Source: Didymella arachidicola (Eukaryota; Ascomycota; Dothideomycetes; Pleosporales; Didymellaceae). From it: DNA of 64,000 nucleotides. Location: assembly GCA_016630955.3 (NCBI GenBank), contig CM049995.1, positions 1,054,001 to 1,118,000 of the forward strand, in the 5' to 3' direction. The notes beneath the pieces are model-generated. The model was not told the DNA's origin, ran no database searches, and saw only the letters and a program-made list of their open reading frames with translations. Shown here in pieces: positions 22,511 to 33,850 of this stretch (within the stretch, counting starts at the first letter, position 1; each line of letters begins with the position of its first letter). The translations under genes and the position numbers were made by a program.

Positions 22511-23448
22511 CTAGGAAAGGAACGAAACCCAGCGTGAATGATTGATCATGTTATGCACGTGGTGGTTCAACTTTTTGACGCGCTGTGACTGCAGGAACCC
22601 GACGAATCACCTACGTCACCGATAGCGCACCGATAAGCCAGTTAATCACCACGTGAGCAGCACCTTCACAGTATCTTCGGCAGTCCCTCGGGGATCTTAC
22701 TTGTCTAATCTGATGAAAATCCAAAAACTGCACTTGCTAATACTGAAAAAAGGCAGCGATGAGCAAACCCTGTGATCCAAACCAGAGCGAGAAAGTCTCT
22801 CATTTGGGTACCAGTCCCGTTCTCGTTGCCCACGACAAAACCCACGAGTAAGAAACAGCAAAAGTGGCTTGACAAACTCGCGCTTGCGGTTCATGCACAA
22901 TGCACAAGCAGAAGTAATGATAAATCTCAATTCTCCTACTTCATCTTCTCTCCCCCGTCTTGATATCCCCTACCTATACGTATTACACCTCATCTACTCC
23001 ACCACCCCCTCCGCGTCCCATCTTTGTGTTGTGGGCCAGCCAAGCCAACTGCCTCTCCAACCCACTGTGACTATGCTATGGACTATGTATATGCGAGCGA
23101 CTCAAGGTATCGTGACTGAAAGGATGGCAATACGACAAGCGGCGCCGTTTTCCTGAACGCCGGGAATGCAATTGGGCCTCTGGGTGAGTGTGCGGGCCAC
23201 GGATATGGGCCGGTGTTGCGGAGCTGACACGCTGAGGTACCGGCTCGCGAACACGGTGGGTGTTGTGCTACTTGGGCACTGTGTCTAGGTGCTCTGGCGT
23301 CGTTGCGCTGGGCATGCGGGACGAGAGCGTGAGAGCGGCGTGTGTCTCTGGACAGCCTTTTGGGGGGGGGGGTAGTGTCTGCATCCAGCTGACTTGCAGG
23401 TGGACCGAAAGACCTTGTTAGAGGGAACATGTGTTCTCTGCGGGCAGC
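22511..23448. other. Intergenic region
   Basis: 938 bp between the carrier start and the arrestin-like 3' end. No supported gene. An 11-G run lies at 23362-23372. Confidence 0.5.
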
Positions 23449-24701
23449 TCATTCGATCAAGGGTTTCCGTACGCCGCCGACAATTGCAATACCCAACGCA
23501 GCCAGGCCGTTGGGGTCGTTTGCTCTGACGATGTGGCTCGCTGGCAGCATTGGGTTGTCTGGTGCAACGTGGGCTGCGTCTTTGGCGGCCTGCTCGATGG
23601 CTTCCATTTCTTCTTTGCAGCCGGCGTGGTCGAAGGGACATACCACAATAGGTTGTCTAAGCAGGATGTCTCTTGCTGAGCTCATTTGGGCCTGGCATCT
23701 GTTAGCGTGGTCGTGAATGCGTGCAGCGCAGACTGTACCTTGACTGTGAGGTAGTACTCAATCTTATAGAGTGTCCCCGTCGTCGTGAACCCGTTGACCG
23801 CATACATGGGAAACTCCTTCTTGCCCCTGGGTATTATGCCGTCGCTGTCCCTGAGATCCTTGGCGGGGAACACCAGGCCTAGATTGGTAAAGTAGCCTGC
23901 CTCGGGCATTTTGACGCCGACTGCCTGCGTAGTCTTTGCCAGCGTCTTCACTTTCCGTGTTGGTTCATCCCCCTCGTGGTTGAATATAATCTCCTCGTCT
24001 ATGCCCACGGTGATTTGCTTTATTGTGACTTTTTTCGCCTTGGACAGCCAATCCGGGTTGGGCGACAGCTTGATGTAGACGGAGACTGGGTCGAGGGGGC
24101 CGTAGCTCCAGCGCGGGAGACTGATGCCCAAGGTGACGAGGTGGTCGGTGACACGCTCTGCGCTCTCGGGGCGGTTGTACATGCCAAAGGTGGACAGGGT
24201 GTCGTAGCGCTGGATGGGGACGGGGAAGGGGTATTTCTTCTGGTCCTGGTGGCCCTGCTGGACGGTGACGACGAGCTCGTAGAAGGTCTCTACGGTGCGC
24301 GAGGGCAGCTGTAGGCTGGCGGGGGGCACGCGGCGGGCGACCTCCTCGCCGCCGCGGCCGTAGGGGATGAAGATGACAAAGGGCAGGTCCATGGACAGGA
24401 TGCTCTCGTGCTCGCGGGCGGCGGAGCAGCGGAACAGCAGCATCTCCTTGCCGACCAGGTCGGTGATGTCCTTGCGCGGGGCGGCGAGGTGCTTCTTGGT
24501 GACGCTGTCGGCCGAGGGGTGGATGGTCTCGCGGCGGTGCAGGGCAATGGTGACGAGCGAGACGTTGACGGGGGCCGAGACGCCGAGCAGCGGGCGGATC
24601 TCGACCTTGCCCTCTATGCGCGGCAGGGTGGCTGAGATGCCCGGGTAGCCGACGAGGAAGTTGGAGTTGGGCGGGCCCGACACCCTGACGAAGGCCGCCA
24701 T
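23449..24701 (-). CDS. Arrestin-like protein
   Basis: Arrestin-fold protein, a class that usually links membrane proteins to ubiquitin ligases or trafficking. Exons (minus strand): 23739-24701 and 23449-23691; 401 residues. Arrestin_N-like strands begin near the N-terminus (SNFLVGYPGISATLPRIEG) and an arrestin_C-like part follows. The 47-bp intron uses a GCTAACAG branch region and acceptor ATGCCAG; skipping it gives a false stop at 23682, whereas splicing adds a further C-terminal block starting AQMSSARDILLRQP. The open frame also runs upstream to 25472, but that part is GC-biased low-complexity sequence and the ATG at 24701 begins the conserved protein. No PPxY motif was noticed in the visible part. 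It is divergent from the cyclophilin gene. Confidence 0.85.
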
Positions 24702-25419
24702 GGGGGGTTCTCTAGCATGCAGCGGCGCGGGCCTGGCACACGTGCGGGCGCCGCATGGGCGGGCGCGGCGGGCTCGGTCGGAGAGAGCGCTCGGGGGAAT
24801 CGTCACGCTCGCGGTCGCGGTCGCGGGCGCGGCGGGCGATGGCAGCTTCGGGGTCGAGCAACTGCAGCCTCGCGGGCGACGACTCAGGCGGGGGGGGGGG
24901 GGGGGGGGGGGCTGCGCGGGGCGTGCTGGCGGCGGGCAGGGCGGCGGTCGAGGGCGGCGGACGGGGCGGCGATTGCGCGCTGGCAGCGAGCGTCGTGGTG
25001 GGGAGGCTGCAACGGCTGCAATGGCGATGCGCGGTGATGATGTCCACCCAGGATGCGGGTCGCGGCAGGGCTGCTGCGCTGCTTCCAGGGTCCCCACAGC
25101 TTGAGCTTGGGGCTTGAGCGACGGGCGCCGGGCTGGCACTCGAGCGTGACACGACGTCGTAGCGTGCTGTCTGCAGAATCTACAGTCTGCAAGTGCTGTG
25201 CTGGAGGACTCGACGACTCGGTCGCGCGCAGTCGACAATGGCCCAGGCAGCGTGCAGGTAAGCGGCGCAGCACCCAGACAGCGCTTGCACTGCCTTGCAG
25301 CTCGCCCGCCCGCCTCAGCACACGCACACGCACACGTTCCTGTGGGGTCTGAAGCTGAGCTGCCCGAGCGACGAATCGACGCCCAGCTCGACGCCCAGCT
25401 CTCCCGGGGCTCCATCACC
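24702..25419. promoter_or_regulatory. Very GC-rich bidirectional promoter with a 22-G run
   Basis: 718 bp between the arrestin-like and cyclophilin start codons. It is strongly GC-rich, which leaves long spurious open frames on both strands. An uninterrupted run of 22 G lies at 24890-24911 (C on the arrestin transcript strand), about 190 bp upstream of that gene's ATG. Confidence 0.55.
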
Positions 25420-26032
25420 ATGTCCGTCACGGTGAGTGCGCCCACGTCCCCGCCCGTCTGACAGTCTGACACTCTTATCTGGCGCTTTGGTCTCCGTCGT
25501 CATCGTCGTGATGGCTCCCCACGCATACGCTGACTAAGCCACCCTGCAGCTGCACACCACCAAAGGCGCTCTCAAGCTCGAGCTCTTCTGCGAAACAACC
25601 CCCAAAACCGCCCAAAACTTCCTCGCCCTATGCGCCTCGTCCTTCTACAATGGCTCGCCCTTCCACCGCCTGATCCCCGCTTTCATGGTGCAAGGCGGCG
25701 CGCCTGCATCCGACCCCAAGTCCAAGACCAGCACCTCGATATTCAACGACGGCGGCCTGTTCGAGGATGAGTTTTCGCCCGCCCTGAGGCACAATGCTAG
25801 AGGGATTGTGAGCATGGCGAATAAAGGGCCTAATATGAACGGGAGCCAGTTCTTCATCACTTTTGCGCCGGCGCCGCATCTCGACGGGAAGAACACCGTT
25901 TTTGGTAGGGTTATAGAGGGGCTGGAGGTGCTGGATGATATTGAGAAGGTGACCGTCGACAAAAAGTCGCGGCCGCTGGAGAAGATTGTCATTGAAAGCG
26001 TTACGATTCATGCGAATCCTCTGGCTGGGTGA
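25420..26032 (+). CDS. cyp10: Peptidyl-prolyl cis-trans isomerase, PPIL3-type cyclophilin
   Basis: Cyclophilin catalysing proline isomerisation, of the compact PPIL3 class linked to the spliceosome in other eukaryotes. Exons 25420-25431 (only four codons) and 25550-26032 give 164 residues. The N-terminus MSVTLHTTKGALKLELFC and C-terminus TIHANP are characteristic of PPIL3. The active-site segments FHRLIPAFMVQGG and NGSQFFIT are present, with the expected catalytic Arg and Phe residues. There is no signal peptide or extra domain. The start is set by the short first exon because the second exon has no suitable ATG. It is divergent from the arrestin-like gene. Confidence 0.94.
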
Positions 26033-26247
26033 AATCAAAGTCACAATGAAAAAAAAACATATCAAAAAGTCAAAAAGGTATGACGGAGAAAATGCAGAGG
26101 CACGGCAAGAACGCACGACCGGTGGACGAGATAAAATGATTGTTGAAGAAATACCCTCATATGCTTCATTGTGGCTGGCGAAGCCCTGGTATCTATGCCC
26201 CGACCCAAATGCAGGAAAACAAAATCTACAGCTTTTTCATCCATCCC

Positions 26248-27776
26248 TCATGCCCCGTTCGCTGCCGCCTGCACTGCCGCCTGCCCCTCCTCGTACCCCT
26301 CCGTCTTCATGTCCTTCAACCCGAGCTCCTCCTCCTCCTCCTCTGTGCGCTCGTACTCCTCCACCTTGATCTGCGGGTCTGGCTCCGGCGCCGTGAAGCT
26401 CTGAATGTAACTGCTGGCAAGAGGGTCCTCGAGAATCACGGTAAACTTCTCCTTGCCCTCGATGGCGGACCCGAGCTGGTCGAAGAATACGTTCCACTTG
26501 CTCTTGGACGCCGTGTCCATGGAATCACCGCCATCGCCAACATCGAAGATGGACGAGCGGAGATCGTCGCGGACCTGTGTCAGGAGACCCTCCACCGTCG
26601 TAAATCGACCGCCTAGTGTTCCGGGCTCCACGCTCAGGTTCAGCTCAGGGCACGACATGGCACACGACTCAGACTTGAGAATGTCGCGCGACATGTCCTC
26701 CTTGTTCTGGATGTTGATTGTCAGACGGCGACCCTTCTCAGGTACCTCGCCTCCAGTCTTGACTTCGTTGCTGCGGTACCCGCAGTGCTCGCAGACCGTC
26801 GACATGAGCACCACCTGCTTGAAGTGGGGAATGTTGACCATCTTCATGTTCGTCGCGCACGACAGAGTGCATCCCGGGCAAGTGGACGGGAACGAGTACA
26901 CTTGGTTCTCGACAATGTCGTCATCCACGTTGTTGACCATCGGCTGGTAAGCAGAAGGCATTTCTGGGTACATCTCGCGGGCCTTGTACTCGGGGCGGAT
27001 ATCGGTAGCCGGTGCCTCCACATTGAGAGGTGTCTCCTGCGCTTGTCCACTGGTATCGCCAAGGCCAAGTGCTTCGTTCTGCGCGGCAGTGCGGTTGTAC
27101 TGGTGGCGGGAGTACTTGCCAGCGGCGAGAACGTTGGGAGGCTCGATTGACGAGTTGCCAGCCGGATCGTCGATTGTGATCTTAAAAGGCAGCTTCTCGC
27201 CGCTTGCCATCTCCTTCAGTGTGTCGATGACCTTCTGAATCTGGGGCGCCACCTCGGGCATCTTCTCTCTTCGCTCGTCCTGCTTCTGCTCCAAGTCTTG
27301 CGCGACCATCGACAGGATTCCCTCAATGTTGGTGAGCTGACCGCGACCAGGAGGGATTTCCAAGTCAATCTCTTCAACCCTGAACATCGCGGTATCGCTT
27401 TTGACGACCTGCTTGCTGAGATCGTCTGCCGAGTCGACTCGTACGGTGAACTTGACACCCTGTTGCTGAATCTCACCAGCGGGCTGGATCTCAGAGTTGC
27501 GGAAATGGCAATGCGGGCACTCGAAGGACATGATGACAATCTCGCGGAAAAAGGGGATTCTTGTCAAGAGAAGGCGCGTGGTGCCCTGGAAACAGTCAAT
27601 CTTACGCATGCGCAGTTGTAGACAGCTACACTCACATTTTCGTGGCAATTCATACACAAGCTCTCAATCTCATCAACAACCCTCGAGTCGTCCTCGTCTT
27701 GCTGCCCGCTGGCCTCGGCGACCTTGCGGCCCATATCCTCGAAGAGGTCCTTCGCGAGACTCTTGTGTTCGGCCAT
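26248..27776 (-). CDS. ZPR1: Zinc finger protein ZPR1
   Basis: Conserved eukaryotic protein that associates with elongation factor eEF1A and acts as its folding chaperone in yeast. Exons (minus strand): 27636-27776 and 26248-27585; 492 residues. The family duplication is clear: C4 finger 1 (CMNC...CPHC, completed across the intron by ENGTTRLLLTRIPFFRE) with its A domain, then C4 finger 2 (CPGC...CEHC) with the second domain. The C-terminus is an acidic tail (EEEEEELGLKD). The intron lies inside finger 1 and phase is preserved. Length and layout match yeast ZPR1. Confidence 0.97.
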
Positions 27777-27965
27777 TTTGTTGTCTTTGCTTCCTTGTAT
27801 GGTCGATGTGGTTGTGTTGTAAAATCTTTAGGAAATGTCGGGCAAGGTTTGGCGCGGGGCCGGTAGTGTGACGAAATCTGCCAGAATTTCTAAGGCTGTA
27901 GTGGCGGGGTACCTGGAACCTTCTGTTCGGACCCTGGTCGGTGCTGCAGCCCTACGAGATGCAGC

Positions 27966-28544
27966 TCACATGCCAAAGTCCATCAAGTCCAATCCGCCTG
28001 AACTTGAGTTCTGAGACTTGCTCTTCTCGAGCATCGCTGCCAGACCACCCTTGCGAGCCTTCTTTCGCTCTTTGCTGCTAGCGTTGACTGATTTGACCAC
28101 CTTGCTGACCTCCGCTGCTTGCTGCTTCGGCGCTGGATCTGGCTGCGATGCTGCCTTGGCCGCTGACTTTCTGACGTGCTTCGCCGGCCATGTCTGCAGT
28201 GCTTGAACCGTCTGTCGCTCACATCTCAGGCAAGTATAAACGATCTGCTTGTTGGGCCGTATCGAGGTTTTCGCTGGCTTCTTCTCGGTTCGCACTCTCC
28301 TATGGTCGGCCTGGTGAGCAACTTTGCAAGACCATCCTGCTATCATCGGACTGCCACACGCGCTGCAGAAGCTTCTTCGGAGTGCATCGACTTCCTTTTG
28401 CTGCAGTTCTATCTCAGCATCTTCGATTAATCGATCCTGCGCCGAACCAAGGAAAGCTGCGGTGGTTGGTGATGAGACTGCCAGCAGATGTGCGGCCTCG
28501 CGAAGAAAGCCGGATCTGCGCTCTACAAGCCCTGTCGCGTCCAT
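27966..28544 (-). CDS. RNase P/MRP subunit, Rpr2/Rpp21/SNM1-like
   Basis: Likely protein subunit of RNase P or RNase MRP, which process tRNA and rRNA precursors. 192 residues from the ATG at 28544; an upstream extension of the same frame is non-ATG at its far end. An N-terminal helix with KEVDALRRSFCSACGSPMIAGWSC provides the first Cys pair, and YTCLRCERQTVQ the second, together forming the expected zinc ribbon. The C-terminal half is Lys/Ala/Ser-rich and basic, ending GGLDLMDFGM. It cannot be assigned to Rpr2 or Snm1 specifically from the sequence. It is divergent from DBR1, 238 bp apart, so two RNA-processing genes share a promoter. Confidence 0.82.
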   Translation of the reverse strand: MDATGLVERRSGFLREAAHLLAVSSPTTAAFLGSAQDRLIEDAEIELQQKEVDALRRSFCSACGSPMIAGWSCKVAHQADHRRVRTEKKPAKTSIRPNKQIVYTCLRCERQTVQALQTWPAKHVRKSAAKAASQPDPAPKQQAAEVSKVVKSVNASSKERKKARKGGLAAMLEKSKSQNSSSGGLDLMDFGM

Positions 28545-28782
28545 TCTTGTGTGATGTGTTTGAGGTGAGCTTGACGCGCAGAGCTGTTCGTGGACCATCA
28601 AGGTCTCGCGTGCGCCGTGCGGACCTCCGGCGCTAGTGGTGGCCCTTGAGCTTTACTTCAACTCGCACCTTCTCTACTTGAAGCAGTCGCAACCTCTGCA
28701 CTAACGATGCGCAATTGGCTGTTCGCATCGCGGTAGCTCTACTAATACTCTCTGTCCATCCACAGGCGAAGCCAGCGTCACC

Positions 28783-30498
28783 ATGACTGCGCCGACACTC
28801 ATCGAGCGGCAGGGCTTGCGCATAGCAGTAGAGGGCTGTGGTCATGGAGTTTTGCATGAGATCTATGCTTCGGTCGCAAAGTCTTGTGAGCTTAGAGGCT
28901 GGCCAGACGTCGATCTCCTCATCATTGGAGGCGACTTCCAGGTATGCGCTCCTGCAAGGTGGTCAAGAATTGAGCTGACTGTGTAGGCTGTTCGCAATGC
29001 TTCCGACCTCAAAGCCGTCTCTATGCCCTCCAAGTACTACGCCATGCATGACTTCCACGAATACTATGCCGGCACACGTACTGCACCATATCTGACGATC
29101 TTTATCGGAGGGAATCACGAAGCTAGTAACTACTCATGGGAACTATACTACGGCGGCTGGGCTGCGCCCAAGATCTACTACATGGGGGCGGCGAATGTCG
29201 TCAAACTTGGACCTCTGCGTATTGCTGGTCTTTCTGGCATATGGAAAGGCTACAACTACAAGAAGCCGCATTACGAGCGGCTGCCATACAACAGTGACGA
29301 TGTGAGGAGTATATACCACGTCCGTGAACTAGACGTGCGCAAACTACTGCAGATTAGGACACAGGTCGATGTCGGGTTGAGTCACGATTGGCCGCGCAGC
29401 ATGGAGTGGAAGGGCAATTACCGACAGTTGTTCAAGTGGAAACCAGACTTCGAGCAGGAAGCCAAAGATGGTACACTTGGAAGCGTAGCAGCTACAACAG
29501 TCCTTGAGCATCTGCGACCACCTCACTGGTTCAGTGCGCATATGCATTGCAAGTTCAGCGGTATCTGGCGACATGACGGTGGGTCAGATACAGCAAAGCC
29601 AGGGGCTTTGCCTAGCGAATCTCCTGCTATTGTGGCAAACAATGGCGAGATCGACCTTGACCTTGAAGACGAAGTACCGGCAGAAGCACCGAAGAACGAC
29701 GCTGAGATCGACCTTGACATGGACGATGATGATGAAGCTTTGTCACCGGCTGCTATCGCGAAGACGGAGGAGCCGGAAAAGGCAAGTGCCCAGGCTGTAG
29801 TGCCTGATGAAGTGAGAGACCTGCTGCCAGCTGCTTTCGCACGTTCAAACTTCGAGAAGCCAAAGACACTGCCCTTCCCTACCGACATCGCCAACAAGAC
29901 AACCAAATTTCTTGCATTGGACAAGTGCTTACCGAAGAGAAGTTTCCTGCAATTGCTGCAGATCACGCCTCACTCGCCCAACGACCTGCAACGGCCACTA
30001 GAATTGGAGTACGACACTGAATGGCTCGCCATTACACGTGTCTTCGCTGGCGATCTACAAGTTGGTGATTCAGAGGCGCAAGTACCTGCTGACAAGGGTG
30101 ATGCCTACTACAGGCCTCTTATAGAGGAGCAGATCACATGGGTCGAAGAGAATATCGTCAAGGCTGGGAAGATGATTATACCCCATGACTTCACACAGAC
30201 CGCGCCCGTCTATGATCCGTCGCAAGGCATCCATGTTCAAGAAGAGCCGCAAGAATACGACAATCCGCACACGCAAGCTTTCTGCGACCTACTGCAGATC
30301 CCAAATGCTTTCCACGCGTCAGAGGAGGAACGAGCACAGCGGATGCAGGCCGGTCCCAGACCAGAGGAACAACGGTCTGGCAGAGGCGGAAGGGGCGGAA
30401 GCAGGGGCGGCCACAGAGGTCATCGTGGAGGTGGACGCGGCAGTAGTCGTGGACGAGGTCACGGCGGTGGCAGAGGCAGAGGGCGCGGGCGCTGGTGA
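28783..30498 (+). CDS. DBR1: RNA lariat debranching enzyme Dbr1
   Basis: Metallophosphoesterase that cleaves the 2'-5' bond of excised intron lariats. Exons 28783-28941 and 28987-30498; 556 residues. The N-terminus RIAVEGCGHG is typical of Dbr1. The metal-binding motifs GGDFQ, GNHEASN, LSHDWP and SAHMHCKF occur in order. After the catalytic domain come acidic stretches (DLDMDDDDE), then the Dbr1 C-terminal domain (LDKCLPKRSFLQ...), and finally an RGG/GR-rich tail of about 35 residues, a common RNA-binding addition. The first intron splits GGDFQ from AVRNASD with phase 0. Confidence 0.97.
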
Positions 30499-31962
30499 CG
30501 ACTTTTGATATTGACTGTGACTGAAAAATCGTCTGGCGGTTACGTCTCCCTTTGCGACAGCATCTGCGTCCAAATCTGAGACAGACAAACTGAAGCCTTG
30601 CGCAGCGTACGTGGCTAGCGGCCGTTAGCGACTCCACTGCTCGAGTTTAATTGTTCTTCTGCATCTTGACATGACGGAAGGCGCTATCTGAACAGATTAT
30701 TGTGGGTTCAGGGTCTGCGCGATGACAGCATCGTGTCCGGCAGAGTGCCGGACGCGCTGCTGCACGACGTAGAAACAAGCCGTAATTACAGTGCGGGCAT
30801 CGGTCCCTTGTCGCAGATCGAGAGTTGGCTGCACTTGCTGGCAGTTACTGCAGGTAGGCCGCAACGTTTAGACCGAAACAGCCAATATTGGTTGCCAAGC
30901 GTAGTGGAGGCTGTGAGGTGGTGCCTGTTCGTTATACGTCATTCGCTGCAAACACGGGCTTGTCCTCGTGCACAACACCAACTGTCAGGGCGAACGAATG
31001 GCACAGCATGTGTAAGTGCGGAGAAAGGTGTGGAACACATCAGATAGGGACTCTGCAATTTGATAAAGCAAAGATAAACAAATATTGGTGGTTTTGCGGA
31101 GAAGGTGTTGATCGTGCTGATCTCGCGCCTCTGCCACGCTGCCCTGAGGTCGACTCACCAGACTGTGGCGAGAGGCTTGCGCGTGTGCTTTGCACTTCAT
31201 CCAAGCCGTTGACAACCGCCCGGACGATCCTTACTATCTTCCAAACCTTCGCTGCGAGTTGCGCTGTGTTCGGATCGGTGCCCGACTGAACGGACGCCCG
31301 CAGAACGCCTTGGAGGCAAAAGTAACAAAGCAGAGAGGTCTCGGACATGCGTTCGCAGCTATTTCGGGCACTCAACGTGTTCCAAGAACCGCGGCAGCGT
31401 CCGCACGAATCGCCCAAGCAGCGTTTTCCGGCAGGGTCTGCCATCTGCAGGTCGTCTGGGCCCCTCGCCATCGTCATCCCTGCCCTTAGCTTAACCTGTC
31501 AGGCGTCGAGGCCTCAGGGATCAGCAGCCCAGCGACCCGTTCAGGGCTTTGCGTTGCGTCCGCATGCTCGTCGTCAAAGATGCCGCGTGCAAAGTTAAAA
31601 AGTCTGCGCTGCCCCGAATCGTGCGAAGCCGTTTCGTTATTTCCAATTCTAATAAAGCTATATCCGTTCGCTCGAGTAACTCGTTTGCTCCATTCTCGAG
31701 TGTCACTACATACCGTTGCAGGCTTGACCGTCTTGTACCACAACACAATATTGTTACCTCGCCGCCCTACGAGTCTGGACCACTGCACTACATTGGCTTT
31801 TGAAGTATCGTCCGACACCGACCGCTACAGTGACATAGTTTAAGTATTTCAAGTCCCTTGCTTGTTTGCTTTGCTATAATCACCAACTCCATCAACCACA
31901 TTTTGGCCTTCGTTACATCGCTATCACCACATCTTACCAAAGACCAACAACAAATCCCAACA
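30499..31962. other. Long intergenic region, no supported gene
   Basis: 1464 bp. Several overlapping open frames of about 75-145 codons occur, including Cys-rich plus-strand frames near 30888-31289, but none shows a family match, intron logic or a good start. The last about 100 bp before 31963 are C/T- and A-rich, resembling a fungal core promoter/5'UTR for the next gene. Confidence 0.45.
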
Positions 31963-32223
31963 ATGGCGTCCAAATTTGTTGAAAACCTCGAGGAGGTCCC
32001 AATCACCCATCCTCACCTCAATGTCAGCCTAGACGATATCCTCGCTGAGGAAGGTCGGAAAAGGTCATCATCTCAGTCATCAGAGTCATCCAACAGCAAC
32101 GGACGATCCGGCAGTGAAGGCGCACAATCGCCTACAAGTCCCACCCAGCAAGAGAGCCACTTGGGCTCTATCAGGCGCCGCGCGTTCACCCTCGGAAGCA
32201 AGAAGATTCGCCGCGCGAGCTGA
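31963..32223 (+). CDS. Small protein of unknown function (86 aa)
   Basis: An intronless frame from an ATG in favourable context (CAACAATGG), preceded by a pyrimidine-rich leader. The N-terminal third is ordered-looking (SKFVENLEEVPITHPHLNVSLDDILAEEG), the middle is Ser-rich (SSSQSSESSNS, TSPTSPT-like), and the end is basic (RRRAFTLGSKKIRRAS). There is no signal peptide or membrane segment. I do not recognise the family. The composition would suit a phosphoregulated small protein, but that is only a compositional guess. Confidence 0.6.
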   Translation: MASKFVENLEEVPITHPHLNVSLDDILAEEGRKRSSSQSSESSNSNGRSGSEGAQSPTSPTQQESHLGSIRRRAFTLGSKKIRRAS

Positions 32224-32655
32224 AGTGGCGTTTCTGAGGCGCGTCAACTGCGCCACACTTTTACGACTTTCATGATGACACGACGATTTGCCGGCATGCG
32301 ACTTTGGTTTGCGAGGACTCGACCAAGCGTTGGAAGAGACTTGCGTATTAGTATTGAGATCTATTCGGACTCATTCATTATCGCTGTTGGTGTTGACATG
32401 CGCCACACCCTTGCCGCTATGTCGAATAGGCAGGAGGTGTTGAGGTAGAGGAGGAGGTGACGAATGTTAGCATGCGATGGGCCACTTTTAGTTAGTGAGC
32501 AGCATGGAGTAATGGGCAGTAACGAGGATGCTCTCGGATCACAAACCATACACACTGTAATCCAATCCACTCACATCACAACTTCCTCGATGCTAGCCGT
32601 ACAGGTGTCCCGCGTGCTTTCCTAAATTATTGTGGAACAAAACGCGATTCCACCA
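32224..32655. other. Intergenic region
   Basis: 432 bp between the small-protein gene and the amidohydrolase-fold gene; nothing supported. Confidence 0.45.
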
Positions 32656-33850
32656 ATGCTTTTCCCTATCCATTCCTGTGCTTCATCCATTGTTTACAGC
32701 GCCGAACCTAGCATCTTACCATCGCCAGGCCCATCAACATCTAGAACCGATTTGGACAAAGAGATGAGCAACGCGGCACCCCCAGCAACCACACACTCCC
32801 CTCTTATCGCATGCCTCGAATCCTTTCTCTCACCAGGTGTCAGCATATCTGCCTCTCCGTCTTCACCAGCAGTCCGATTGCTCACCCCTCCAACGCTGTC
32901 CAAATTACGAAACGTTGGCCACCCTCGTGTACGCGATGCGCGCGCGCTCGGTCACACCACACAGGTCATCTCGCATATACCCATCAACGCTACGCCGCAG
33001 ACATGTGCAAAGCTCAATGACGCGCTCGACGCGGGTACAAGAATGCAGAACGACAGACTGGTGGGGCTGGCGCTGCTTCCCAGTGAACTTGGCGAGGGTA
33101 AGGAAGCGACGAGGGAGTTGCAGAGATGCGTTACGAAATTCAGGTTTGTGGGTGGCGTAATCGCAGCGGGGAGGGGGATCGAGGACAAAAGCTACGAGGA
33201 AGTTTGGGGGGTGGCGCAGAGGTTCGGTGTGCCGATTGTGCTGAGAGAGAGTTGGCCGAGTGGTGATCAGGTCCGTCATCGCTACTGCCAGAGGAAGTTT
33301 GTGAGTTTGAAGAGGTTGACGAACACAGATCACGAATTATACAGAAGGCCTACCGGCCAGCGTGGTCGCGCCGTTGGTCACGCACCTGCACAACGCACAT
33401 GTTGGCTCTCCAATGCCAATAATCCGCCTTTACCTGAAAGGCGTCTTCGACCGTTATCCGAGCTTGCGCCTCGTCATTGCACATCCGGGATCCCTTCCAT
33501 CCGCACTTCCACGTGTCGATACCGTTCTCGAGAGCATACCGCCTGCCGACAAACCCAAGCGCAGCTTCCTCGATGTGTGGCAGCAAAATCTTTACCTGAC
33601 CACCGCCGACAGCCTCGACCTATCGAGCCTGCGTACACTCCTCGAGCAGATCCCCATGGACCGCGTACTGTATGCAAGCAACTATCCTCTAGAAGTGCGA
33701 GGGCCGGATTTGATGAAAGAACTGAAAGAGAGTGGGTTTCTGACAGACGAAGAGTGGGAAAAGCTGGCGTGGAGGAACGCAGAGCAGCTGTTCAAGCTGC
33801 CGAACTCTTCGTTAGGTTCATACAACGCCAACACCAAAAGTCCGGCCTAG
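32656..33850 (+). CDS. Amidohydrolase-2 (ACMSD-like TIM barrel) family protein, metal site apparently lost
   Basis: Exons 32656-33262 and 33345-33850; 370 residues (a later ATG at 32764 is possible). The layout follows the amidohydrolase-2/decarboxylase family: HTTQVISHIP, LVGLALLP, FGVPIVLR, LVIAHPGSLP and VLYASNYPLE. Family metal ligands seem missing. The N-terminal E-x-H segment reads CLESF, the later I-H-P histidine reads LRES, and the late S-x-D aspartate reads SNY; one conserved histidine (IAHPG) remains. The protein may be catalytically dead or bind something else. The intron uses GTGATC as donor, the only choice that keeps the downstream frame. Confidence 0.75.

Noticed and set aside
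24702..25472. In-frame upstream extension of the arrestin-like protein by about 257 codons
   Set aside because: The extension is GC-biased low-complexity sequence with all frames open, and the conserved protein begins at the ATG at 24701.
30700..31489. Cluster of overlapping short frames in the DBR1 downstream gap
   Set aside because: Frames overlap on both strands with no consistent splice logic or family match.
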